Assembly (NCBI GenBank): GCA_934541115.1
Contig: CAKTDF010000049.1
Coordinates: forward strand, 1 to 5,935
Length of the DNA: 5,935 nt
Reading direction: 5' to 3'
Source: an uncultured Eubacteriales bacterium
Lineage (GTDB): Bacteria > Bacillota > Clostridia > Oscillospirales > Acutalibacteraceae
How positions within the stretch are numbered: position 1 is the first letter of the stretch; the number at the start of each line of letters is the position of its first letter. The notes below the pieces were generated by a model that was not told where the DNA came from, made no database searches, and worked only from the letters and a program-made list of their open reading frames with translations. The position numbers and the translations under genes are program-made. Positions 1 through 5,832 of the stretch are shown here, one piece after another.

Positions 1-129
1 GAACTCACGGTGTGCCTGCGGCGGGCAAGTGCCCGAAACCCGCACGGTTAAAGGCTTTTCGGAAGATGGGCTTCCGTTAGCCGAAGGAGATTTCGAGTGC
101 TGCACCTTCGACCACTCGGACAACTCTCC
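1..129 (-). tRNA. tRNA-Ser(CGA)-like gene with a ~55-nt surplus; 3' end runs off the window
   Basis: On the minus strand the sequence opens like a bacterial serine tRNA: acceptor GGAGAGT (129-123), TG, and a D-arm TCCGAGTGGTCGAAGG. The anticodon loop CTCGAAA (97-91) has CGA at 95-93, which would read UCG codons. At the window edge GTGAGTTC (8-1) looks like a T-stem plus the start of a T-loop; the rest lies outside. The oddity is between them. The 5' anticodon stem CAGCA should be followed by TGCTG, but TCTCC follows, and TGCTG is absent from the visible gene. About 84 nt separate the anticodon from the T-stem, where an ordinary tRNA-Ser has about 25-30. The extra sequence is structured: hairpin CGGAAG/CTTCCG (76-60), flanking GGCT/AGCC, and CGGGC/GCCCG (34-21) closed by GCGG/CCGC. 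An intact promoter lies upstream. It could be an expanded tRNA, an intron-bearing tRNA, a tRNA-derived regulatory RNA, or a rearranged pseudogene. Serine tRNA ancestry is fairly sure; function is not. Confidence 0.6.
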
Positions 130-169
130 CAATATACATGGCTCACGTCCACGTTTTTATTACCGATAA

Positions 170-198
170 ATTTTATCAGATAAACAGTCGTTTGTCAA
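170..198 (-). promoter_or_regulatory. Housekeeping-type promoter for the tRNA-Ser-like gene
   Basis: Reading the minus strand, TTGACA (198-193) is followed by a 17-bp spacer and TAAAAT (175-170). This is a perfect -35 and a 5/6 -10 box. The expected start near 163 leaves a leader of about 34 nt before the tRNA-like 5' end at 129. The -10 overlaps a small perfect palindrome GATAAATTTTATC (165-177), which may be only its AT-rich character or might be a protein site. Confidence 0.72.
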
Positions 199-300
199 TA
201 CAAAATCTAATTTTTGGCTCAATTTAAAAACTTGGTTCATTGTAAAATTAAATATAACAAAAATATGCCATCTGCGAAGAATCCCGAAAAACGCGGCGTT

Positions 301-690
301 TTGAAAGGATAGTCAACGCAAAATATTGTGCACCGCATCAATGAATGACTATTGAAAGTCAGAAACATTGGTTTACTATTTAAAATAAAAAGAAAGGTTT
401 GTACAAGCACAAAAGCAATCAAAAAAACTAATCTTCAAAGCAAGCATTGGAAAGTGTCAGCGAATTAACAGCCGGACCGCATTCGGACATTTGGAAATAG
501 ACTCCATAGTAAGCAAAGATTCATCGTCGGTATTACTGTCGCTTGATGAAGGGCTTACGCACAAAAGTAATCTTGTAAAGATCCCGTCTCGAAACAGCGA
601 GGCTGTGCAGCATGGTTTAGAATAGATAACAAAATACTTTGGGTCAATAATTCAACTCAAAAAAATTCGGTTACCGTTGCTCTGATTTTA
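301..690 (+). pseudogene. Eroded IS30-family transposase remnant
   Basis: Plus-strand translation gives IS30-like blocks scattered over several frames. One frame (about 313-399) reads STQNIVHRINE, a stop, then LLKVRNIGLLFKIKRK. This resembles the family's segment around LYxYID...LLKVRNIDL.K.RRK. After a frameshift, 401-622 reads on through KASIGKCQRINSRTAFGHLE (440-496) and IDSIVSK (497-517) to LVKIPSRNSEAV (563-598), which matches GKSIEERPxxVxxRxxFGHWEIDTV and the following KIxxRTxESV. The first catalytic Asp of the DDE triad would be codon 500-502. A later frame has KNSVTV near 662-679, resembling FKSVTVDNGSEF but without the DN. The N-terminal helix-turn-helix, the C-terminus, both inverted repeats and target duplications are not recognisable. 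In-frame stops and frameshifts show it is dead. No product is expected. Positions 691-799 beyond it show no feature I can support. Confidence 0.72.
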
Positions 691-799
691 TTTTTCAAAG
701 TGTTCTATTTAATCTTGCAATTCAGATTTCAAAAAATTTATCCTCATGCCGCACCCTGAAAACCTCCTAAAAAGACGCGGCACACCATATCTTCAACAT

Positions 800-1462
800 T
801 TAACCGAAACATGACCTCTCAATAGCTTTATTCAAAAGCTCGTTCTCTGTTTCATAAAACTCAAAACGCAGTTCTTTGCCCGTTTTTGGGTGCATGAACC
901 CAATTGCGCAGGAAAACAAGGCAATCCCCATCTCGCTGTCGTGCGCACCGTACTTCCCGTCCCCAAATAACGGCAGTCCCCTCGATGCAAACTGAACACG
1001 TATCTGATGTGTTCTGCCCGTTTTAAGGCACACCCTTACAAGTGTATACTCACCTTCTGCGGCATTCTTTTCGTTCAAAAGCGTGTCAAAACTGCAAACC
1101 GCCTTTTTCACGCCTTTGCGCTCGCGCTTTACAACAAACACCTTGTTTTTGCGGCTGTCTTTGAACAAGAAGTCTTCCAGTGTATCACTCTTTTTCTTCG
1201 GTGTGCCATGGACAAGAGCGAGATATTCCTTTTTTAGTTTCCGCTCCGCAGCCTGTTTTGAAAGTGCAGCGGCAGCATAGCTTGTTTTTGCATAAACCAT
1301 TACACCACCCACTCCGCGGTCAAGACGGTGTATAGGATAAATATCGCCGCCCGTATGCTCCCTGAGCTTTGTAATAAGGCAATCATCGCCCTCGCCCTGT
1401 GACAGCAGACCCACCGGCTTTACGCAAACTATTACGCTTTCATCTTCAAAAATCAGTCTCAT
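800..1462 (-). CDS. RluA-family RNA pseudouridine synthase
   Basis: This 220-residue cytoplasmic enzyme is predicted to isomerise uridine to pseudouridine in rRNA or tRNA. Family motifs appear in order: KPVGLLSQ (about 15-22), HRLDRGVGGVMVYAKT (45-60) with the catalytic Asp at about 48, KKEYLALVHG (77-86), and LKTGRTHQIRVQFASRGLP (146-164) followed by LFGDGKYG. There is no N-terminal S4 domain, so this is a short, catalytic-domain-only member; the target uridine cannot be told from sequence. HRLDRGVGG departs from the common HRLDxxTSG, but the Arg-Leu-Asp core is kept. I chose ATG at 1462 because GGAGGG (1472-1467) sits about five bases upstream; a TTG start at 1480 would add six residues and lacks a better site. 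The gene follows rny on the same strand, but a terminator hairpin lies between them, so expression probably depends on read-through. I see no clear terminator after its stop codon. Confidence 0.92.
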   Translation of the reverse strand: MRLIFEDESVIVCVKPVGLLSQGEGDDCLITKLREHTGGDIYPIHRLDRGVGGVMVYAKTSYAAAALSKQAAERKLKKEYLALVHGTPKKKSDTLEDFLFKDSRKNKVFVVKRERKGVKKAVCSFDTLLNEKNAAEGEYTLVRVCLKTGRTHQIRVQFASRGLPLFGDGKYGAHDSEMGIALFSCAIGFMHPKTGKELRFEFYETENELLNKAIERSCFG

Positions 1463-1478
1463 TATTCCCTCCAAAATC

Positions 1479-1505
1479 AAAAACAGGGAGGACTTGCGCC
1501 CTCCC
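1479..1505 (-). terminator. Intrinsic terminator/attenuator between rny and the pseudouridine synthase gene
   Basis: On the minus strand GGGAGGGC (1505-1498), loop GCAA (a GNRA tetraloop) and GTCCTCCC (1493-1486) form an 8-bp stem with one G.U pair, followed by TGTTTTT ending at 1479. It begins 8 nt after the rny stop codon. The start codon of the next gene is only 16 nt past the U-run, leaving no room for a separate promoter. The 3' arm also contains CCTCC, which could pair with the downstream ribosome binding site GGAGG (1472-1468), so the two pairings compete. Confidence 0.75.
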
Positions 1506-1513
1506 CTTCTGCT

Positions 1514-3070
1514 TTATTTTGCGTAATCAACAACGCGAGTCTCACGAATCATGTTGATCTTGATCTGACCCGGATACTCAAGCTCGTCTTCAATCTTCTT
1601 GACGATCTCATGTGCAACAAGCGCCATCTGATCATCGGTGATTTTGTCGGGCTTAACGATAATTCTGACTTCACGTCCGGCTTGAATTGCAAACGCCTTT
1701 TCAATGCCCTTAAAGCCCTCCGCAATTTGTTCAAGCTGTTCAAGGCGCTTGATGTAATTCTGAAGATTTTCTCTTCTTGCACCGGGACGTGCTGCCGAAA
1801 TCGCGTCTGCCGCCTGAACGAGGCAGGCTATGATGCTCTTAGGCTCAACGTCGCCGTGGTGTGCCTGAATTGCGTTGACAACAATGTCATTTTCCTTGTA
1901 CTTCTTGGCGTACTCAACGCCGAGTTCAATATGCGAACCTTCCTGCTCATGGTCAACGGCTTTACCGATATCGTGAAGAAGACCGGCACGCTTTGCAAGC
2001 TTAATATCGGCACCAAGTTCAGCGGCCATAAGACCTGCAATATAGGAAACCTCAAGCGAATGGTTGAGCACGTTCTGACCATAACTTGTGCGGTATTTAA
2101 GACGACCGAGAAGCTTGATAAGTTCAATGTGAACACCGTTTACGCCGGCGTCAACAACAGCTCTCTCACCCGCCTGACGGATTGTCTGCTCAACCTCGCG
2201 CTTTGACTTTTCATATATTTTTTCAATAAGCGCAGGATGAATTCTTCCGTCTGCAATAAGTTTTTCAAGTGTTATTCTCGCAATCTCTCTTCTAACAGGG
2301 TCAAAAGAGGAAAGCGTAATTGCCTCCGGCGTATCGTCAATAATGAGATCAACGCCTGTAATGGTCTCAAGGGTTCTGATATTACGACCCTCTCGACCGA
2401 TGATTCTTCCCTTCATTTCATCATTGGGAAGAGCGACAACGGAAACCGTAGCCTCCGACGCGTGGTCTGCGGCGCAACGCTGAATGGCCGTTGTGATAAT
2501 CTCACGGGCAAGAGCGTCTGACTCGTCATGGAGTTTTTGTTCATACTCCATAATTTTGACCGCTTTTTCTCTTGTAAGGGTTTCTTCCAATGTCTGAAGT
2601 AAATATACCTTGGCCTGTTCTTTTGTATAGCCGGATATTTTTTCAAGCATTTCTAACTGACTTCTTTTGATGCTTTCTGCTTCGGCAAGTTGGCTTTCGG
2701 ACTGCTTGATTTTTTTATTCAGCAGTTCTTCTTTCTTATCAAGGGAATCAATCTTTTTGTCAAGATTCTCTTCCTTTTGGATAATTCTTCTTTCCTGTCT
2801 CTGAACCTCATTTCTTCTGTCGCGAAGTTCCCTTTCGGTTTCGGTACGGAATTTATGAATTTCATCTTTAGCTTCAAGAATGGCTTCTTTCTTTTTTGTC
2901 TCCGCCTCGGTTACAGCCTGGTTAATAATGCGGGTAGCTTCCTCATTAGCCGAACCGAGAAGACCCTCAGCGGTCTTTTTTCTGTGAACACCGCCGAGCA
3001 CAAAGCCTATAGCTCCGAAAATGACCGCGCAAACAATCGCAACGATCAAAGTTATGATCCAATCTCCCAA
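1514..3070 (-). CDS. rny: Ribonuclease Y (membrane-anchored mRNA endoribonuclease)
   Basis: RNase Y starts bulk mRNA decay in many Firmicutes by endonucleolytic cleavage, tethered to the inner face of the membrane. The 518-residue length fits the family. Seen in order: an N-terminal membrane helix (about 4-27, IITLIVAIVCAVIFGAIGFV), a long charged coiled coil (about 40-200), and a KH RNA-binding domain with GRIIGREGRN (221-230). The HD domain follows, with HSLEVS (337-342), the metal-binding pair in LLHDIGK (364-370), AHHGD (403-407) and QAADAISAARPGARRE (419-434). The C-terminal region ends RETRVVDYAK. The start is TTG at 3070: AAGGAGGTG lies 8 nt upstream, and an in-frame TGA is the next codon block upstream, with no ATG available. 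It has its own promoter (3200-3228) and a hairpin in its leader, and is followed by a terminator. The usual Firmicutes neighbours recA/cinA and ymdB are not adjacent here. Large plus-strand open frames inside it are antisense shadows. Confidence 0.98.
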   Translation of the reverse strand: MGDWIITLIVAIVCAVIFGAIGFVLGGVHRKKTAEGLLGSANEEATRIINQAVTEAETKKKEAILEAKDEIHKFRTETERELRDRRNEVQRQERRIIQKEENLDKKIDSLDKKEELLNKKIKQSESQLAEAESIKRSQLEMLEKISGYTKEQAKVYLLQTLEETLTREKAVKIMEYEQKLHDESDALAREIITTAIQRCAADHASEATVSVVALPNDEMKGRIIGREGRNIRTLETITGVDLIIDDTPEAITLSSFDPVRREIARITLEKLIADGRIHPALIEKIYEKSKREVEQTIRQAGERAVVDAGVNGVHIELIKLLGRLKYRTSYGQNVLNHSLEVSYIAGLMAAELGADIKLAKRAGLLHDIGKAVDHEQEGSHIELGVEYAKKYKENDIVVNAIQAHHGDVEPKSIIACLVQAADAISAARPGARRENLQNYIKRLEQLEQIAEGFKGIEKAFAIQAGREVRIIVKPDKITDDQMALVAHEIVKKIEDELEYPGQIKINMIRETRVVDYAK

Positions 3071-3078
3071 AGTAGCAG

Positions 3079-3087
3079 CACCTCCTT
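3079..3087 (-). promoter_or_regulatory. Strong ribosome binding site that fixes the TTG start of rny
   Basis: AAGGAGGTG (3087-3079) is a full match to the anti-Shine-Dalgarno sequence, 8 nt before TTG at 3070-3068. No in-frame ATG or GTG lies between this site and the in-frame stop just upstream, so TTG is the only sensible start. Confidence 0.85.
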
Positions 3088-3153
3088 CTTTTCAAAATTC
3101 TCCACTAAAAATCATCAAAAGAATTACAGTAATGTTACTCGAATGACAACATA

Positions 3154-3182
3154 AAAAAGTAAAGCCAACAGCTTTACTTTTT
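3154..3182 (-). terminator. Terminator-like hairpin inside the rny leader
   Basis: A perfect 12-bp inverted repeat AAAAAGTAAAGC (3154-3165) / GCTTTACTTTTT (3171-3182) with a 5-nt loop. On the minus strand it is followed by one more T, giving a run of six. It lies about 10-40 nt downstream of the start expected from the promoter at 3200-3228 and 84 nt upstream of the rny start codon. It would work as a terminator on either strand. The stem is AT-rich with only three G-C pairs, so termination may be partial. No gene ends nearby on the plus strand. Confidence 0.6.
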
Positions 3183-3199
3183 ATACAGCTATCCTTGAT

Positions 3200-3228
3200 A
3201 TTTTAAACCAAATGTGCAAATCTGTCAA
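3200..3228 (-). promoter_or_regulatory. Promoter for rny
   Basis: On the minus strand TTGACA (3228-3223), a 17-bp spacer and TAAAAT (3205-3200) make a near-consensus housekeeping promoter. The same two hexamers and spacing occur upstream of the tRNA-Ser-like gene. The expected start near 3193 gives a leader of about 120 nt to the TTG start of rny. Confidence 0.75.
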
Positions 3229-3296
3229 GTGTAATCACGTAAACTTCTGTATGTATTGAACAAAAATTTTTTCCTTAATTTCAAACGTATGCAAAG

Positions 3297-3326
3297 ACGC
3301 CGCAGCACAAAAACGTGCAGCGGCGC
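3297..3326 (-). terminator. Probable terminator of the secreted-protein gene
   Basis: On the minus strand GCGCCGCTGCAC (3326-3315), a 6-nt loop GTTTTT, and GTGCTGCGGCGT (3308-3297) form a GC-rich 12-position stem with one T.T mismatch and one G.U pair. It starts 36 nt after the stop codon of the 619-residue protein gene. Only CTTT follows, so the U-tract is weak. It lies upstream of the rny promoter, which fits a boundary between two units. Confidence 0.55.
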
Positions 3327-3362
3327 ATTATAATTTAATAATTTTTAATGTCAGACAGAACC

Positions 3363-5222
3363 TTAGTCCTTATCTTTGTTAGATTCCTCTTCAGAATTTT
3401 CTGCTTTTTCTCCGGTCTTTTTACGTTTTGTCCAAATATATCCGCCAAGACCGCCAAGCGCAAGGATTCCTGTGGGCGCTGCGGCAATTTCCGGGTTTTC
3501 TCTGATTGTTGCCGCTGTCTTTTGAACAAGGGTCTGATTTGTTTGGGTCTGAGCCGTCGTCGGTTCGAGTGCAGCAATTGCCTTTGACGCTTCTTCATCG
3601 CTGAGGTATGTTTCATTCATCAGCTTTTCAAGGTAGTCAAAGTCAATACCGTCCGAGCTTTTTGACGGTGTTCCCTTGTAACCGCCGCTATAGGAAGAAT
3701 CCGAGCCGTCATCTTTCTGTGTACTGTCGGTCTTTGTATCCGCGGCATAGGTTGTGAGGGAATTGCGGTCAACCTGCGTCGATGCTTGGGCAAGTGCATC
3801 ATCAAACTTTTGAGCGACCGTATCAACAATCGTGCTGACCTTTTCGTTGTCCGCCGGAACCACCCTGTCAATGGCGTTCTGAACCTCTGCAACAATGCTG
3901 TTTTGCTTGTCGCTGCCGGCAGTTGACGGTGCCGACCTTTTGACGTTAAAGCGATAAGTTGCAGTTTCCGGCTCTGAGGAACCGTCATCATACTTAACCT
4001 CAAGAATAATAGTGTCATTTTTTCCGGAAAGCTCATATCCAACAGTGCTGTTGGGTTTCATCTCTTTTCCGTTGAGATAGATCTTTACATTACTGTCATC
4101 TCCGCCAACCTGACCGGCAAGAGCAAACGGAGTGAACCAAATTTTTTCACTGTTTTCCTCAGCATAAAGGTCATAGAGGAAAATATCGCTGTAAAAATCT
4201 TCATCAAGATTGAACCAACCCGCCTCACAGGCGTCCTTAAAGAGTTCCTCATTCGTTGCGTCTGCAGCATAATCAACGCCGGACTGATTAAGCATAGATT
4301 GCAAAATAATCCTCGGCACAGCGTATTTGCTTGCCGTTTTATCTGCAACCGCAAGACGAACGAGATTGATATTCACACCGTAAATAGTTTTGAAAATTGA
4401 GGCAAAATAAGCGTAATCAACATATTCTTTCTGAGCAGTCGTTGCAACATCATAAGCAGCGAGCGGAACGTCATAATCATTTGAGGCGGCGGTAATAACC
4501 TTTGCCCAATGAAAAATCTCACTCTCGTCTGCATTTGCGCTTATCGGCAGCATGTCAAACTGACTGACATAAGTTCTTAAATTATTGACGGCGAGACCTG
4601 TGATTGTGTCAACGCCGGAGGGAAGATTTGTTTCTGTAAGCTCGGCAAGAATCACACAGATTGCAGCATCGAGCGTAATACCCTTGGGGAGTGAAACCTT
4701 CTTACTATATATCGTGTATATTGCGTCGTACTTCAGCGCCGAGTACAAAACAGTAACTTTGATCTCATCTTCGGCAGTCATCTTGTCCGGAAGAGTAATG
4801 TTCTGACTCTTAACGTACTTTTTCATGGTATTGCTGTCAGCTGTCATGCCAAGGGCAGTAACCATGTAGTAAAGCAAATTGACAATGCTGTTATATGCGG
4901 TGCCGACGCTTTCTTCATTAAGAAGTTCAAGCACAGAATAGGAATCAACATCGCGCGCAAATTCTTCAAAGGTATGGCTATACGGGTACTCCGGAGTAGG
5001 AACAATACGCGCACTGAGAATTGCATTTGCGCTGTCGCGAATTACGAGTTTATCAAGCCACGCCTTGCTATACTCCGGGTCTGAAGTACGTGTGTTCCCG
5101 GGTATGACCCGAACAACGCCGTTCTTATCGGTAACAATTGACGAGGCAAGAGCCGGTGTGCAGACAAGGCTCACTGCAACGAGCAAAGCAAGCAAAAACG
5201 CCAAAGGCTTTTTTATTTTCAA
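3363..5222 (-). CDS. Secreted, C-terminally membrane-anchored protein of unknown function with a cadherin-like beta-sandwich segment
   Basis: I do not recognise the family as a whole. From the start chosen (TTG at 5222, 619 residues) it begins MKIKKPLAFLLALLVAVSLV and has a type I signal peptide ending ALA|SS near residue 26; the single Cys there is not in a lipobox. Residues about 27-370 look largely helical, with no catalytic motif I can name. Residues about 375-431 (VKIYLNGKEM to YRFNVKRSA) resemble a cadherin-like beta-sandwich repeat, often seen in Firmicutes surface proteins. A Ser/Thr/Gln/Asp-rich linker follows (about 432-575), then a hydrophobic helix (579-597), TKRKK, and an acidic tail. 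It should therefore sit outside the membrane with a short cytoplasmic end. No LPXTG-type motif precedes the helix. The start is uncertain: ATG at 5228 is only about two bases from AAGAAGG, whereas TTG at 5222 is about eight; TTG at 5255 is also open. It has its own promoter and probable terminator. Confidence 0.88.
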   Translation of the reverse strand: MKIKKPLAFLLALLVAVSLVCTPALASSIVTDKNGVVRVIPGNTRTSDPEYSKAWLDKLVIRDSANAILSARIVPTPEYPYSHTFEEFARDVDSYSVLELLNEESVGTAYNSIVNLLYYMVTALGMTADSNTMKKYVKSQNITLPDKMTAEDEIKVTVLYSALKYDAIYTIYSKKVSLPKGITLDAAICVILAELTETNLPSGVDTITGLAVNNLRTYVSQFDMLPISANADESEIFHWAKVITAASNDYDVPLAAYDVATTAQKEYVDYAYFASIFKTIYGVNINLVRLAVADKTASKYAVPRIILQSMLNQSGVDYAADATNEELFKDACEAGWFNLDEDFYSDIFLYDLYAEENSEKIWFTPFALAGQVGGDDSNVKIYLNGKEMKPNSTVGYELSGKNDTIILEVKYDDGSSEPETATYRFNVKRSAPSTAGSDKQNSIVAEVQNAIDRVVPADNEKVSTIVDTVAQKFDDALAQASTQVDRNSLTTYAADTKTDSTQKDDGSDSSYSGGYKGTPSKSSDGIDFDYLEKLMNETYLSDEEASKAIAALEPTTAQTQTNQTLVQKTAATIRENPEIAAAPTGILALGGLGGYIWTKRKKTGEKAENSEEESNKDKD

Positions 5223-5229
5223 GAGCATT

Positions 5230-5237
5230 ACCTTCTT
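5230..5237 (-). promoter_or_regulatory. Ribosome binding site bearing on the start of the secreted protein
   Basis: AAGAAGGT (5237-5230) matches AGGAGGT with one mismatch. It is too close to ATG at 5228-5226 (one to two bases) but well placed for TTG at 5222-5220 (seven to eight bases). The TTG start gives the protein a canonical signal peptide, and neighbouring rny also uses TTG. Confidence 0.55.
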
Positions 5238-5337
5238 TCCGGAGCGTACCCACAAGGGGTTTGCCTTTCATATTATCAACGCAGACTTTTGAATCACAAA
5301 AACTGCGAACACAGTTATCTACTATGAATCATGTTAT

Positions 5338-5366
5338 ATAATACAACCTTTTTCGCACAAAGTCAA
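5338..5366 (-). promoter_or_regulatory. Promoter for the secreted-protein gene
   Basis: On the minus strand TTGACT (5366-5361), a 17-bp spacer and TATTAT (5343-5338) each match the housekeeping consensus at 5 of 6 positions. The expected start near 5331 gives a leader of about 105 nt. The leader contains a small hairpin AACTG/CAGTT followed by four Ts (around 5303-5318), which is too weak to call a terminator. Confidence 0.72.
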
Positions 5367-5418
5367 CAAATGAGGATAAATTAAAAATTTTTTACAGCTT
5401 GTTCAAATGAAAAGCCAT

Positions 5419-5459
5419 GTTTACGTGTAACTGCAAACATTCGATTTTGCCACGTAGAC
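5419..5459 (+). repeat. Small hairpin in the non-coding interval
   Basis: GTTTACGTG (5419-5427) pairs with CACGTAGAC (5451-5459) as 9 positions with one wobble (T.G on the plus strand). Inside it GCAAA (5433-5437) pairs with TTTGC (5446-5450), leaving a 5-nt bulge on the left. No U-run follows, so it is not a standard terminator. Its role is unknown, and it may be chance in AT-rich DNA. Confidence 0.35.
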
Positions 5460-5565
5460 GGTTTTATGCCGAATACAAAAATGTTTTTTCCTTTCCACCA
5501 CTCGCGGATTTATTGTGGAATTTTAAAAGTTTTTCCTGTTTTTCAAACGCGCTGCCGTTTTTTAA

Positions 5566-5815
5566 TCCAACGCTTGCTTTTAATATATAAATGGCTATGC
5601 CCTTTTACACCCGTACGCTCCGCTGGGGTTACTTTTGTCGATTGTTACAAAACAAAGCATTGAAAGTCCAAATCAAGCGAAGTCTTTTTTGCCGTATTTC
5701 CGCCCTGACTGCGTTGAAAATGCTCGCAATGGAGCAACCATTGCTGTGCTTTTCGCCTTGTCAGAACAAAAATACAACAAAAAATCCATCACTGATTTGA
5801 ACTTCCAACGCTTGC
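5566..5815 (+). repeat. 12-bp direct repeat TCCAACGCTTGC (5566-5577 and 5804-5815)
   Basis: The same 12 bases occur twice, 238 bp apart. The right copy forms part of the outer 3' arm of the long hairpin at 5655-5813, while the left copy lies outside it. Similarity does not clearly extend beyond the 12 bases. It could be the footprint of an insertion or duplication, or an alternative pairing partner for the 5655-5662 arm. Confidence 0.5.
5655..5813 (-). ncRNA. Predicted long-hairpin RNA, minus strand
   Basis: Arms 5655-5675 and 5793-5813 pair over 21 consecutive positions. After a small irregular segment, 5685-5709 pairs with 5760-5784 over 25 consecutive positions. An internal loop follows, then 5716-5723 with 5749-5754 (one bulge), and a terminal 7-bp stem GCAATGG/CCATTGC (5726-5732, 5738-5744) with a 5-nt loop. 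About 65 pairs in all. On the plus strand ten of these are A.C or C.A mismatches; read as minus-strand RNA all ten are G.U pairs, and no helix position shows the opposite pattern. That asymmetry suggests selection for a minus-strand RNA fold rather than a decaying palindrome. I see no clear promoter or U-run for it in the window, and no reverse transcriptase or transposase beside it. It could be a free small RNA, part of a longer transcript, or a miniature mobile element transcribed on this strand. Confidence 0.5.
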
Positions 5816-5832
5816 CAAAAATACGCTTTTTA

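Noticed and set aside
1..130. Small SRP RNA or tmRNA at the left edge
   Set aside because: The conserved SRP apical loop (GGAAGGAAGCAGCC type) and the tmRNA tag region are absent, whereas the serine tRNA 5' half is clear.
237..422. A 61-codon minus-strand open frame rich in Phe and Leu
   Set aside because: It is antisense to the IS30 transposase remnant, which explains the sequence better.
747..782. Inverted repeat TGCCGC (747-752) / GCGGCA (777-782) as a terminator for the pseudouridine synthase gene
   Set aside because: The loop is 24 nt and no U-run follows on the minus strand, so it does not meet the usual form.
1610..2206. A 198-codon plus-strand open frame opposite rny
   Set aside because: It lies wholly antisense to a clear RNase Y gene, resembles no family, and has no ribosome binding site or promoter that I can see.
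3363..3630. Sortase-anchored C-terminus on the secreted protein
   Set aside because: A hydrophobic helix and basic tail are present, but no LPXTG or close variant precedes them and the acidic tail after the basic stretch is too long for a sorting signal.
735..5382. Inverted 13-mer ATGAGGATAAATT (plus 5370-5382, minus 747-735) as ends of a mobile element
   Set aside because: A 13-mer match in a window this size is about as likely as not by chance, the ends have no flanking duplication, and the enclosed genes are housekeeping.
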